64,000 nt of DNA from Rossellomorea sp036867415. Its GTDB lineage: Bacteria; Bacillota; Bacilli; Bacillales; Bacillaceae_B. Shown piece after piece: positions 1-8,829 of the stretch. The notes beneath the pieces are model-generated. The model was given only the letters and a program-made list of their open reading frames with translations. It was not told the DNA's origin and did no database searches. The translations under genes were made by a program, and so were the position numbers. The stretch lies in assembly GCF_036867415.1 (NCBI RefSeq), contig NZ_JBAJHU010000001.1, positions 1-64,000 of the forward strand, in the 5' to 3' direction. The number at the start of each line of letters is the position of its first letter. The stretch's first letter is position 1.

Positions 1-4
1 GCTA

Positions 5-52
5 GACGAGGAGGCTCACGGGCTACCCGCGGAAAGCGAAGTCTTGCACGGA
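5..52. repeat. partial Bacillaceae-type intergenic repeat
   Basis: The first bases contain GAGGAGGCTC, then CCCGCGGAAAGCGAAG and a CACGGAAATCA end. This wording resembles a high-copy intergenic repeat common in Bacillaceae genomes, in which a CCGCGGAAAGCGAAG core is followed by GGAAATCA. Only one arm lies in the window. The rest of the stretch to base 258 shows nothing I can name. The identification rests on memory of the family. Confidence 0.4.
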
Positions 53-271
53 AATCATTAGCGGTATTTAGAATCCACACTGAAAATGTTCGTCTATAGG
101 TAGTTTTTTTGTTTTGCCTCAGCTTCTTTCTTTTGTATTGTCGTGCCCGGAAAACATACCGTATGAAATGACACTGGATAGCACCGGAAATCAAGAATTA
201 TTTTACATCCCAACATAATCCATCGTTTACTTGCTCAAACTATAACATATTCATTTTAAGGAGCGAGTACG

Positions 272-856
272 ATGAGTGAATCTCAGCAGACCATGCTTAC
301 TAGTTTAAAGAACGTTCAGAGAATTCAAACAGAGCTATGGACCAGCTATTGGCAGCAGTATTCAGATTTTGGCGATTGGCAATTCTGGGTATTGGCTGCA
401 TTATTTGTGCTTCCGCTGATTGTGCTGTTTTTTGCAATAGATAAACGAAAAGCCCTGCTCTTGGGATTCTATGGATATAATGTTCATGTTTTCTTTACGT
501 ACGTAGATGCTATAGGGGCGAACATGATTAAATGGTTCTATCCATATAAAATCTTCCCGATCCTGGCGAGCTCGGTTTCACTGGACGTATCCCTCGTCCC
601 TGTTACCTATATGTTTGTCTATCAATTCACCTTGAATCATAGTAAAAATTATTATTTATTCATGCTATTATTGAGCGCGATTTTTGCCTTTGTCTTCAAG
701 CCGCTGCTTGTTGCCATCGGTTTATTTGAATTGAGCAGCGGGACAAATTATTTCAGCTTGTTCATCGGCTATGTTTTGGTCGGCCTGATTGCGAAATGGA
801 TCACCAATTTATTTGTTTATTTTGAGAAGAAAGCACATCAACGCAGCAATGATTGA
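272..856 (+). CDS. CBO0543-like multi-spanning membrane protein
   Basis: This 194-residue protein has five clear hydrophobic segments at about residues 38-56, 61-82, 97-118, 126-148 and 161-183, and a basic C-terminus, so it is an integral membrane protein. The pattern, an amphipathic N-terminal stretch followed by five helices and the FWVLAALFVLPL segment, resembles the CBO0543 family of Bacillus and Clostridium, whose function is unknown. A TAAGGAG ribosome binding site sits nine bases before the ATG. Its stop overlaps a possible TTG of the next reading frame. I know of no catalytic motif in it. Confidence 0.75.
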   Translation: MSESQQTMLTSLKNVQRIQTELWTSYWQQYSDFGDWQFWVLAALFVLPLIVLFFAIDKRKALLLGFYGYNVHVFFTYVDAIGANMIKWFYPYKIFPILASSVSLDVSLVPVTYMFVYQFTLNHSKNYYLFMLLLSAIFAFVFKPLLVAIGLFELSSGTNYFSLFIGYVLVGLIAKWITNLFVYFEKKAHQRSND

Positions 857-924
857 AAAAAGGAAGATATAGAACAGATTGCTACCATGTCAACAGGCCG
901 GATCAAAATGAAGGAGTGATTGAA

Positions 925-1764
925 TTGAAGCCACTAGATAGTGATTTTTCTGAAACGCATCTTCCTTTCTTCAGCGTGAAGAGTGGAGAGGGAAGGGAAG
1001 TATGTAACGATCTTTATTACTGGACGAACCAGATTGTGAATGTCTGTTTTTATGGGGTTCCGGGAACAGAGGATTGGGTGTTGATTGATTGCGGGATGCC
1101 CCATTCTAAGGAAAGAATAATGGAAGCAGCTGAGAAACGTTTTGGTCATGCCGGAAAACCGAAAGCCATTGTATTGACGCATGGTCATTTTGACCACGTG
1201 GGATCACTCGAGCCCCTTTTAGAAGAATGGGATGTTCCTGTATATGCTCATGAGCTTGAAATCCCCTATCTTAATGGGGAGCGTGACTATCCGAAAGGGG
1301 ATCCGACGGCAGATGGCGGATTAGTCAGCGAATTGTCGCCGTTTTATCCCCACCATGGGATCGATGTAGCAGGATCTGTTCAGAAGCTTCCTGATAATGG
1401 GGATATCCCGTTCATGGAAGGGTGGAAATGGATCCATACACCTGGTCATACACCGGGGCATGTCTCCTTTTTCCGGGAGAAGGATCGAATCCTGATTGCA
1501 GGGGATGCATTTGTAACGGTAAAACAGGAATCCTTGTACCGGGTGATCGTTCAAAAGAAGGAAATCAGCGGCCCTCCACGATATTTCACCATGGATTGGG
1601 AAGCAGCACAGGAGTCTGTCGGGAAAATAGCAGCGCTGAACCCGAAATCCTCAGTGACAGGTCATGGTGAAGTGATGGCGGGTGTAGAGCTGGAACGTTC
1701 TTTAAATATGTTGGCAGAACGATTTGATGAGTTGGCCCTGCCGCCGAATCGAAGACCGCATTGA
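925..1764 (+). CDS. MBL-fold metallo-hydrolase
   Basis: This is a metallo-beta-lactamase fold hydrolase of about 279 residues. It carries the metal motif HGHFDH at residues 86-91, then HTPGHTPGH, GDAF and a late GHGE, which together give the usual dinuclear zinc ligands. The substrate cannot be told; the nearest described types are small-molecule or thioester hydrolases. The frame is open from a TTG at 853, but the ribosome binding site AAGGAG at 911-916 lies eight bases before the TTG at 925, so I start there. The first 24 codons of the longer frame would overlap the preceding gene. It is probably co-transcribed with that gene. Confidence 0.85.
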   Translation: MKPLDSDFSETHLPFFSVKSGEGREVCNDLYYWTNQIVNVCFYGVPGTEDWVLIDCGMPHSKERIMEAAEKRFGHAGKPKAIVLTHGHFDHVGSLEPLLEEWDVPVYAHELEIPYLNGERDYPKGDPTADGGLVSELSPFYPHHGIDVAGSVQKLPDNGDIPFMEGWKWIHTPGHTPGHVSFFREKDRILIAGDAFVTVKQESLYRVIVQKKEISGPPRYFTMDWEAAQESVGKIAALNPKSSVTGHGEVMAGVELERSLNMLAERFDELALPPNRRPH

Positions 1765-1885
1765 TCCTCAGGGCCGGAACTGGGATAAATCCGTAACCGC
1801 AGGGCACGCTAATCAAGAATCTTCAGGTAACTCGTACCCTCTTCATTCGAAGGGGGTTTCTTAACGATGAAAGGAGTGATAGGCA

Positions 1886-2509
1886 GTGGAATTTGATTGG
1901 ATGTGGAAAGCAGTTCTCGTGGTATTGGCCGGTACTCTATTGTTGAGGGTCGCGGGAAGAAAATCGATTTCCCAGATGACTCTAGCCCAGACGGTCATTA
2001 TGGTCGGTATCGGGTCTTTATTGGTTCAACCTGTAGCCGGAAAGAATATCTGGACGACAATTGGTGTCGGTCTCATTCTTGTCCTGACTTTAATGTTCAT
2101 GGAATATGTGCAAGTGAAATCAGATACAGTTGAAAAGATGATCACGGGGCAATCTAAGATGCTGGTGGAAAATGGGGTACTGAACGAAAAGAATTTCAAG
2201 AAACTGCGTATGACGGTGGACCAGCTTGAAATGAAGCTAAGACAGCAGGGCGTCAGCAAGCTCTCGGATATTAAGTGGGCGACACTTGAGCCGAATGGAC
2301 AAGTCGGGGTTGAGTTGATGGAGCGGGCAAAGCCCGTGACAATGAAAGAATTCGAAAAACTTCAAGCACAAGTGGAGAGACTGATCAATATGCTCCAAGC
2401 TTCACCAGAAGCAAGAACTCCTGTCAGGCAGGACCCGGGAGGAGAGGATCTATTTAAAGAAATCACACAGAATCCGGCAGTAAATCCTCCCCCAAAGCAT
2501 CTTCAGTAG
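1886..2509 (+). CDS. DUF421 (YetF/YcaP-type) membrane protein
   Basis: This 207-residue protein has hydrophobic segments at about residues 8-24, 32-49 and 55-72, followed by a soluble domain. The motif RVAGRKSISQMTLAQTV and the later GVLNEKNFKKLRMTVDQLEMKLRQ are typical of DUF421 proteins (YetF, YrbG, YdfS in Bacillus; YcaP in Escherichia). Some relatives have been linked to spore germination, but the biochemical role is not settled. The GTG start is preceded at nine bases by AAAGGAG. The C-terminus has a short coiled stretch (FEKLQAQVERLINML) and a Pro-rich tail. Confidence 0.85.
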   Translation: MEFDWMWKAVLVVLAGTLLLRVAGRKSISQMTLAQTVIMVGIGSLLVQPVAGKNIWTTIGVGLILVLTLMFMEYVQVKSDTVEKMITGQSKMLVENGVLNEKNFKKLRMTVDQLEMKLRQQGVSKLSDIKWATLEPNGQVGVELMERAKPVTMKEFEKLQAQVERLINMLQASPEARTPVRQDPGGEDLFKEITQNPAVNPPPKHLQ

Positions 2510-2598
2510 AAAGTTCCAATTGCATGTGAGGGATTTTTTTTCGGTCCCACTCTGCAGACTTATAAATAGTAGATATCAATCTGGAATGGAGGAAGTTC

Positions 2599-3732
2599 AT
2601 GAAAGCAGTCACGTATCAAGGAAAGAATTCGGTTGCCGTCAAGAAGGTGGATGATCCGGTGATTGAAGATGCACAAGACATCATTGTCAACATTACCTCA
2701 ACGGCCATCTGTGGTTCTGATCTGCATCTTTTTCAAGGCAATCTCCCGCTTCCGATCGGGTATGTCATCGGGCATGAACCGATGGGGATCGTCGAGGAAA
2801 CAGGGAAGGATGTGACGAAAGTTAAAAAGGGTGACCGCGTCATCATTCCCTTCACGGTGGCTTGCGGAAGCTGTCAATATTGTGAGCACCATTTGGAAAG
2901 CCAGTGTGACCATTCCAACCCCCATTATGATTCAGGCGGGCTGTTCGGTTATTCAGAGAAATTCGGTAATTATCCAGGAGGACAAGCGGAATATCTCAGG
3001 GTTCCTTACGGGAATTATACACCGTTCCTGGTGCCGGAGAATTGTGAATTGGATGACGAGAATCTTTTACTACTATCCGATGTACTCCCAACGGCTTACT
3101 GGAGTGTGGAGAATGCCGGAGTGAAAAAAGGGGACACGGTCATCGTCCTCGGGTGCGGGCCCGTAGGATTGATGGCGCAGCAGTTTGCTTGGAAAAAAGG
3201 GGCGGAGCGTGTCATAGCAGTGGATTATTTTGACTACCGATTGCAGCACTCGAAGAAAATGAACCATACGGAGACCTTTGATTTCACCCAATACGATGAT
3301 ATGGGAGAGACTCTGAAAGAGCTGACGAAAGGCGGAGCGGACGTGGTCATTGACTGTGTGGGCATGGATGGAAAGAAATCACCTCTTGAATATATGGAGC
3401 AGAAGCTGAAGCTGCAGGGTGGAACGATCGGTCCGATTCAAATCGCCACCAAAGCGGTCCGGAAGTGCGGCACCGTTCAATTGACCGGGGTATACGGGGG
3501 GCTGTACAATATGTTTCCCCTCGGCGCATTTTTTTCACGCAATATCACGCTGAAAATGGGACAGGCCCCTGCCAGGGCTTATATGGAACCCCTTTATGAG
3601 CAAATCGTTAAAGGGGAAATCGACTCCACCTCCATCATCACCCATACCCTTAAACTGGAGGAAGCCGCAAAAGGATATCAATTGTTTAACAAGAAAGAAG
3701 ATGATTGCATTAAGGTGATTCTGAAACCATGA
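2599..3732 (+). CDS. zinc-dependent alcohol dehydrogenase, AdhB/formaldehyde-dehydrogenase type
   Basis: This medium-chain dehydrogenase of 377 residues should oxidise an alcohol or aldehyde with NAD(P) in the cytoplasm. The catalytic zinc motif AICGSDLHLF and the GHEPMG histidine are near the N-terminus. A cysteine cluster CGSCQYCEHHLESQC follows and fits the structural zinc loop. The Rossmann motif GCGPVGLMAQ lies near residue 188. Sequence and length are very close to B. subtilis AdhB as I recall it. A GGAGG site precedes the ATG. It is convergent with katG, and a hairpin lies between them. The true substrate is not shown by the sequence. Confidence 0.88.
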   Translation: MKAVTYQGKNSVAVKKVDDPVIEDAQDIIVNITSTAICGSDLHLFQGNLPLPIGYVIGHEPMGIVEETGKDVTKVKKGDRVIIPFTVACGSCQYCEHHLESQCDHSNPHYDSGGLFGYSEKFGNYPGGQAEYLRVPYGNYTPFLVPENCELDDENLLLLSDVLPTAYWSVENAGVKKGDTVIVLGCGPVGLMAQQFAWKKGAERVIAVDYFDYRLQHSKKMNHTETFDFTQYDDMGETLKELTKGGADVVIDCVGMDGKKSPLEYMEQKLKLQGGTIGPIQIATKAVRKCGTVQLTGVYGGLYNMFPLGAFFSRNITLKMGQAPARAYMEPLYEQIVKGEIDSTSIITHTLKLEEAAKGYQLFNKKEDDCIKVILKP

Positions 3733-3781
3733 TGTGCGAGAATCACAATCTTTTAGAAAACTGCCTGAAGTAAATGAAAAA

Positions 3782-3824
3782 TCGGGCCTGCCCGGCGGGT
3801 TCATATACCGCGGGGGAGACCCGA
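3782..3824. terminator. bidirectional terminator between adh and katG
   Basis: The arms TCGGGCCT and AGACCCGA pair with one G-U, and the interior can pair further. The hairpin is flanked by A-rich sequence on the left and by CTTTA on the right, so in the minus direction it ends in a T-tract and can close katG as well as adh. Confidence 0.6.
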
Positions 3825-3837
3825 CTTTATCCTGCGT

Positions 3838-6051
3838 TTATTTCACATCAAAACGGTCCGCATCCATCACCTTCGCCCAAGCTGCTGCGAAGTCATGGAC
3901 GAATTTCTCTTTGTTGTCATCTTGAGCATATACTTCTGCGATGGCGCGCAGTTCTGAATTTGAGCCGAATACGAGGTCGAAGCGTGTAGCGGTACGCACG
4001 ACTTCGCCAGTTTTGCGGTCGCGGCCTTCGTATTGGTTGAAGCCGGCCGGTTTCCATTCGATACCCATGTCAAGCAGGTTGACGAAGAAGTCGTTTGTCA
4101 GCGTGCCGGCGTTGTCAGTGAATACGCCGTGTTTCGTGCCGCCGTGATTGGCGCCGAGGACGCGCATGCCTCCCAGCAACACGGTCATTTCCGGAGCGGT
4201 AAGTCCCAGCAGCTGGGCTTTGTCGACGAGCATCTCTTCAGGGCTCGTTGAGTATTCTCTCTTCTGGAAATTGCGGAATCCGTCCGATACCGGTTCCAAT
4301 ACGTCAAAGCTTTCCGCATCCGTCTGTTCTGCGGCTGCGTCACCGCGGCCGGGGGTAAACGGAACCGACACTTCGAAGCCCGCACCTTTTGCAGCTTGTT
4401 CGATGGCCGTGTTCCCGCCGAGTACGATTAAATCGGCGATGCTGACTTTCTTGTCAAGTTTGCTTTGGATATACTCGTAGACTTCAAGGACTTTCGCAAG
4501 CTGTTCAGGTTCGTTTGCTTCCCAGTCTTTTTGCGGGGCGAGACGGATGCGTGCACCGTTCGCGCCGCCGCGCATATCGGACCCCCGGTATGTGCTTGCC
4601 GAAGCCCAGGCTGTTTTCACAAGATCGCTCATGGTTAGTGCGGAGTCGAGGATTTTATTCTTTATCCCGGCAATGTCAGTTTGGGACAGTTCATAATCCA
4701 CGGTTGGAACCGGATCCTGCCAGATCAGTTCTTCATTCGGAACTTCTGGACCAAGGTATCTTATTTTAGGACCCATGTCGCGGTGAAGCAGTTTGAACCA
4801 GGCACGTGAGAATGCATCGGCGAACTCACCGGGATTCTCGTGGAACCGCCTGGAGATTTTTTCATAATCCGGATCCATCCGGAGTGCCATGTCGGCTGTC
4901 GTCATCATGGTCTTAACGCGGATGGAAGGATCTTCGGCATCCGGAGCCATATGCTCTTCCGTCATGCCGACCGGTGCCCATTGATGTGCGCCGGCATCAC
5001 TCTTTGATAATTCCCATTCATAACCGAACAATAAATCGAAATAACCGTTATCCCACTGAGTCGGATTCGACGTCCAGGCTCCATCGACACCGCTTGAGAT
5101 CGTGTCACGGCCTTTCCCGCTCTTGTATGAGCTGATCCATCCGAGCCCCTGTGTTTCGAGGGTCGCAGCCTCAGGGTCATCGCCGACGTGGGCAGGGTCG
5201 CCGGCACCATGTGCCTTCCCGAATGTATGACCGCCGGCGACAAGGGCGACGGTTTCTTCGTCATTCATCGCCATGCGTCCAAAAGTATCGCGGATATCCC
5301 GGGCACTGGCCAGTGGATCGGGCTTTCCGTTCGGGCCTTCCGGATTTACATAGATCAGCCCCATCTGCACAGCTGCAAGCGGATCTTCAAGATCACGGTC
5401 ACCGGAATAGCGGTTGTCGGCCAGCCATTCTTTCTCCGTTCCCCAATACACGTCTTCCTCGGCATGCCAGATGTCTTCACGGCCGCCGGCGAAACCGAAT
5501 GTCTTCAAGCCCATGGACTCGAGTGCCACATTCCCTGTCAACACAAGCAAATCAGCCCAGGAAATCTTGTTTCCGTACTTCTGTTTAATCGGCCACAACA
5601 GGCGTCGTGCCTTATCAAGATTGACATTATCCGGCCAGCTGTTCAGCGGGGCAAAACGCTGTGATCCCGACGCGCCGCCTCCGCGGCCGTCAGCCGTACG
5701 ATATGTACCCGCTGCATGCCATGACATACGGATGAAGAATGGACCGTAGTGACCGTAGTCGGCAGGCCACCAATCCTGGCTGTCTGTCATCAGCTCATGA
5801 AGATCGTTCTTCAGCGCATCGTAATCCAGATTTAGGAATTCCTCCCTATAATCAAAGTCGTCACCCATTGGATTGGCTTTCTTGTCATGCTGGCGAAGGA
5901 CACCAAGATTCAGCTGGTTCGGCCACCACTCTTTATTCGTCGTACCTCCCGGAGACCTTGACGTCGTGATCGCGCTGTCCCTGTGATGGGTCACGGGACA
6001 CTGCCCTGCAGCCGTATGTTCCTTTTGATCAGGTTTATGATTGTTTTCCAT
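3838..6051 (-). CDS. katG: catalase-peroxidase
   Basis: KatG is a 737-residue bifunctional heme enzyme that removes hydrogen peroxide by catalase and peroxidase reactions. The N-terminal half has the distal motif IRMSWHAAGTYRT and the proximal heme-ligand motif VALVAGGHTFGKAHGAG. The C-terminal half is the degenerate second peroxidase domain (GNTAIEQAAKGAGFEV). Length matches the family. GGAAGGAG precedes the ATG. Two PerR-like boxes sit 80-105 bases upstream, which fits peroxide-inducible control. It is monocistronic by context. Long frames opposite it on the plus strand are composition shadows. Confidence 0.97.
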   Translation of the reverse strand: MENNHKPDQKEHTAAGQCPVTHHRDSAITTSRSPGGTTNKEWWPNQLNLGVLRQHDKKANPMGDDFDYREEFLNLDYDALKNDLHELMTDSQDWWPADYGHYGPFFIRMSWHAAGTYRTADGRGGGASGSQRFAPLNSWPDNVNLDKARRLLWPIKQKYGNKISWADLLVLTGNVALESMGLKTFGFAGGREDIWHAEEDVYWGTEKEWLADNRYSGDRDLEDPLAAVQMGLIYVNPEGPNGKPDPLASARDIRDTFGRMAMNDEETVALVAGGHTFGKAHGAGDPAHVGDDPEAATLETQGLGWISSYKSGKGRDTISSGVDGAWTSNPTQWDNGYFDLLFGYEWELSKSDAGAHQWAPVGMTEEHMAPDAEDPSIRVKTMMTTADMALRMDPDYEKISRRFHENPGEFADAFSRAWFKLLHRDMGPKIRYLGPEVPNEELIWQDPVPTVDYELSQTDIAGIKNKILDSALTMSDLVKTAWASASTYRGSDMRGGANGARIRLAPQKDWEANEPEQLAKVLEVYEYIQSKLDKKVSIADLIVLGGNTAIEQAAKGAGFEVSVPFTPGRGDAAAEQTDAESFDVLEPVSDGFRNFQKREYSTSPEEMLVDKAQLLGLTAPEMTVLLGGMRVLGANHGGTKHGVFTDNAGTLTNDFFVNLLDMGIEWKPAGFNQYEGRDRKTGEVVRTATRFDLVFGSNSELRAIAEVYAQDDNKEKFVHDFAAAWAKVMDADRFDVK

Positions 6052-6128
6052 CTACCATTCTCCTTCCATTAATAGGGGGTGAAATCGCAGGAATTATCAT
6101 AGTATGCTGAGAGTGAATTGTGAGATAA

Positions 6129-6156
6129 TTATAATAATTCTTAATTATCATTATAA
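6129..6156 (-). promoter_or_regulatory. tandem PerR/Fur-like boxes upstream of katG
   Basis: Two overlapping 15-mers, TTATAATAATTCTTA at 6129 and TAATTATCATTATAA at 6142, each match the PerR consensus TTATAATNATTATAA at 12 of 14 defined positions. Both lie upstream of katG, a classic PerR target in Bacillus. Fur boxes have a similar sequence, so the regulator is an inference from the target gene. Confidence 0.6.
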
Positions 6157-6544
6157 GGGAGGGTGACGTTGATTGAAAGTGGGAAGTGTGGGCGAATGGT
6201 AAATTTTGTACCAATTGGTTGGCGGCTAAAGGGACCTGCCCCCCGGGGCTTGACTTAAATAAAAATAACCCGGTCACATAATAACAGGTTCAAATTTCGA
6301 ATACCAAAACTAAAATAGCACACCCAATTAGCAGTCCTATTCGCAACTGAATTAGACTGCTAAATATAGGGGTTGAAAAATATACGGTAAATCTGCCCTG
6401 AATTTCGAATCCCTTATAACATGGTTCTTGTCAGCATGAAAATTCGCGTGATAATTGTTATACCGATTGGTGTGTTTAGATGCAGATAAATGAAGCAGAC
6501 ATTTTTTCATCCTTCATTGTGAGGTGAGTAACTTCTGATTGTTT

Positions 6545-6735
6545 AATAAGGGGAGTTATTCCCGTTATCCTGCAGAATAGGGCTAGGTTCGGGGGTTATA
6601 AGGGGAGTTTTTCCCGTTAAGGCAAAGTAGAATGGTCCAATTTCATGCTTTTGGAGTAAGTAGGGGGAATTTTTCCCTCTATTCACATTGTTTTTCGTGT
6701 TATTTCCTCAATAAAAGGAATTTCTCCCCTTATAT
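6545..6735. repeat. array of GGGGAG-TTCCC palindromic units
   Basis: Three units in the same orientation read AAGGGGAGTTATTCCCGTTA (6548), TAAGGGGAGTTTTTCCCGTT (6599) and TAGGGGGAATTTTTCCCTC (6661). A fourth, AAAGGAATTTCTCCCCTTA (6713), is inverted. Each unit is an imperfect palindrome. Core-to-core distances are 52 and 61 bp for the first three. I recognise no known family. Confidence 0.6.
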
Positions 6736-6793
6736 TAGTAGCTTATTTTTTTGTAGATTTGGAAATCGTTAACCAGTGCTTATCTTGGGTTAA

Positions 6794-6826
6794 AACATGC
6801 TTGGAGCATATGTCTCCAAGCATGTT
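6794..6826. terminator. 13-bp perfect stem-loop downstream of dgoD
   Basis: AACATGCTTGGAG pairs perfectly with CTCCAAGCATGTT around a seven-base loop. T-rich sequence follows on the plus side, and four T follow on the minus side. Because dgoD is the only nearby gene that ends towards it, it probably terminates the dgo transcript on the minus strand. Confidence 0.6.
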
Positions 6827-6966
6827 ACTTTTTGATTTTTTGCCCGATTGCTTTATAATTTTGGTGCGAATTACTATAAGAAAAGCAATGTTAATTCATA
6901 TCTTGTACTTCAAAATAGATCCCCTTAGTCACAAAAACCGGGTTCCTCTTTATGAATTTGCGATGT

Positions 6967-8115
6967 CTACCACTCTGCAATAGACCCGTCTTTATGGCGC
7001 CAGATGGGGTTGTGCCAGTCGACGTCGTTTTCTGCGATCCTGCGGACGTATTCTTCGTTGATCTCAATCCCGAGTCCAGGGCCCTGTGGGATTTTTACGT
7101 AGCCGTCCTCATATTTGAATACTTCTTTATCCGTGATGTAATCAAGAAGGTCGCTGCCGACGTTGTAATGGATGCCGAGGCTCTGTTCCTGGATGAATGC
7201 GTTATGAGAAGTCGCATCCACCTGCAGGCAGGCTGCCAGGGCGATCGGGCCGAGCGGGCAGTGAGGCGCGACGGCTACATCGAAGGCTTCTGCCATCGAG
7301 ATGATTTTTTTGCATTCGGTGATTCCTCCTGCGTGCGAGAGATCAGGCTGGATGATATCGACATATCCATCCATCAGCAGCGGCTTGAACTGCCATCTGG
7401 AGAACATCCTTTCACCGGTTGCGATCGGCGTGGAGGTGTGATTGGCAATCTCTCTCAGTGCTTCATTATTTTCAGGGAGGACCGGCTCTTCGATAAACAT
7501 CGGTCGGAAAGTTTCCAGCTCTTTCGCCAATGTTTTTGCCATCGGTTTGTGGACACGGCCGTGAAAATCGATGCCGATTCCGACATATGGACCGACAGCT
7601 TCACGGACGGCTGCCACACGTTCCAATACCTGATCGATTTTTTCGTGCGAGTCCACATATTGAAGTTCTTCGGTGCCGTTCATTTTAACAGCGGTGAACC
7701 CGGTATCGACGACTTCCTTGGCGGCAGTGCCGACATCACTTGGGCGGTCGCCACCGATCCAGGAGTAGACCTTGATGGAATCGCGGCATTTTCCACCGAG
7801 AAGCTGATGGACAGGTGCATTGAAAAATTTCCCCTTGATATCCCAGAGTGCCTGATCGATTCCTGCGATGGCACTCATAAGAATCGGACCACCGCGGTAA
7901 AAACCGGAGCGGTACATCATGTTCCAGTGATCTTCGATATGGGCAGGATCCTTCCCAATCAAATTGGCCATCAGTTCATGGACGGCGGCACGGACCGTTT
8001 CCGCCCGGCCTTCAATGACGGGTTCTCCCCAGCCGGTGATGCCTTCATCCGTTTCAATTTTCAAAAACAGCCATCTTGGTGCTACTTTAAAAAGCTCATA
8101 ACCTGTAATTTTCAC
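6967..8115 (-). CDS. dgoD: D-galactonate dehydratase (enolase superfamily)
   Basis: This 382-residue protein of the mandelate racemase subgroup should convert D-galactonate to 2-keto-3-deoxy-galactonate. It shows PRWLFLKIETDEG, GFYRGGPILMSAIAGIDQAL, the metal site GIDFHGR and FIEEPV, TGERMF, and APHCPLGPIALAACL. The C-terminal PIWRHKDGSIAEW closely matches E. coli DgoD as I recall it. It is the last gene of a minus-strand operon with an aldolase and a sugar-acid kinase, which supports the assignment. A long plus-strand frame opposite it is a shadow. Confidence 0.92.
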   Translation of the reverse strand: MKITGYELFKVAPRWLFLKIETDEGITGWGEPVIEGRAETVRAAVHELMANLIGKDPAHIEDHWNMMYRSGFYRGGPILMSAIAGIDQALWDIKGKFFNAPVHQLLGGKCRDSIKVYSWIGGDRPSDVGTAAKEVVDTGFTAVKMNGTEELQYVDSHEKIDQVLERVAAVREAVGPYVGIGIDFHGRVHKPMAKTLAKELETFRPMFIEEPVLPENNEALREIANHTSTPIATGERMFSRWQFKPLLMDGYVDIIQPDLSHAGGITECKKIISMAEAFDVAVAPHCPLGPIALAACLQVDATSHNAFIQEQSLGIHYNVGSDLLDYITDKEVFKYEDGYVKIPQGPGLGIEINEEYVRRIAENDVDWHNPIWRHKDGSIAEW

Positions 8116-8134
8116 AATGTTAACCTCCTCAAAT

Positions 8135-8779
8135 TTAGTGAACCGATTCTACTTTCGCTTTGAATTGACGGGCAGTCTCTGTGAGTTTCTCCAAATAGGC
8201 TTCCGTCACGCTTTCTTTCGTATTTACGAGTGAACTGCCAAGTCCCACACCTGCAGCTCCTTTTGCGATATAGTCGGCAATGTTGTTCAGGTCGATCCCG
8301 CCAGTAGGGAGTAATGGAATCTGCGGCAGCGGGCCGTGAACATCCTTTACATAGTCAGGACCAAGGGATGAAGCAGGGAAGACCTTGATGATGTCACCGC
8401 CTTCTTCGTAAGCCTGAAGGATCTCGGTGGGGGTGAAGGCACCGGGAATGCTGACGGCCCCGTACCGCTTCGTCATCTTGATCGTCTCCGTGTTGAGTGA
8501 GGGGGAAAGGATGAACTGGGCACCAGCCAGTAATGCTGAGCGGGCTGATTCCGGATCTAGAACCGTTCCTGCTCCGACTGCGAGGTCATCCCCTAATTCA
8601 CTGCGGACTTTCTCGATGGAGGTGAGGGCACCGGGTGAATTGAGGGTGATCTCGATGGCGCGGACACCTCCTTTGTAGAGGGCTTTTGAAATAGCCAGGG
8701 CATCGCCTGGCCGGGATCCGCGTATGATGGCAATCATCTTTTCCTGTTTAATCGTTGAAAGAACATCCATTATCGTCAC
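8135..8779 (-). CDS. KDPG/KDPGal aldolase (class I)
   Basis: This 214-residue class I aldolase should cleave 2-keto-3-deoxy-6-phospho-galactonate or -gluconate to pyruvate and glyceraldehyde 3-phosphate. The family motifs are IIRGSRPGDALAIS near residue 18, the AIEITLNSPG glutamate, GAGTVLDPESA, the Schiff-base lysine segment DIIKVFPAS, and LLPTGGIDLNN. It lies 19 bases upstream of dgoD in the same direction. The neighbourhood with DgoD points to the galactonate branch (DgoA-like), but the sequence alone does not separate it from Eda. Confidence 0.9.
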   Translation of the reverse strand: MTIMDVLSTIKQEKMIAIIRGSRPGDALAISKALYKGGVRAIEITLNSPGALTSIEKVRSELGDDLAVGAGTVLDPESARSALLAGAQFILSPSLNTETIKMTKRYGAVSIPGAFTPTEILQAYEEGGDIIKVFPASSLGPDYVKDVHGPLPQIPLLPTGGIDLNNIADYIAKGAAGVGLGSSLVNTKESVTEAYLEKLTETARQFKAKVESVH

Positions 8780-8829
8780 TTCTCCTTATCGTAAGGCTGT
8801 TTTCTTATATGTTGATGTTTTCCATGCTA

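Larger units (their letters stand above)
6232..6966. other. long intergenic region between katG and the dgo cluster
   Basis: I see no convincing gene here. It holds a GGGACCTGCC...GGGG element near 6231, an inverted repeat TTAGCAGTC/GACTGCTAA at 6328-6363, the word AATTTCGAAT twice (6293 and 6401), a four-unit array of GGGGAG...TTCCC palindromes at 6545-6735, and a strong hairpin at 6794-6826. The 74-codon plus-strand frame at 6759 has no ribosome binding site and overlaps the hairpin. Confidence 0.6.

Noticed and set aside
4148..5749. Several plus-strand frames inside katG
   Set aside because: KatG is complete in the other direction. These frames are composition artefacts.
6759..6983. 74-codon plus-strand frame in the katG-dgoD gap
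   Set aside because: It overlaps a strong stem-loop, has no ribosome binding site and no recognisable product.
6952..8163. 403-codon plus-strand frame opposite dgoD
   Set aside because: It is a shadow of the real minus-strand gene, which has strong family motifs; the frame has no ribosome binding site and an unlikely composition.
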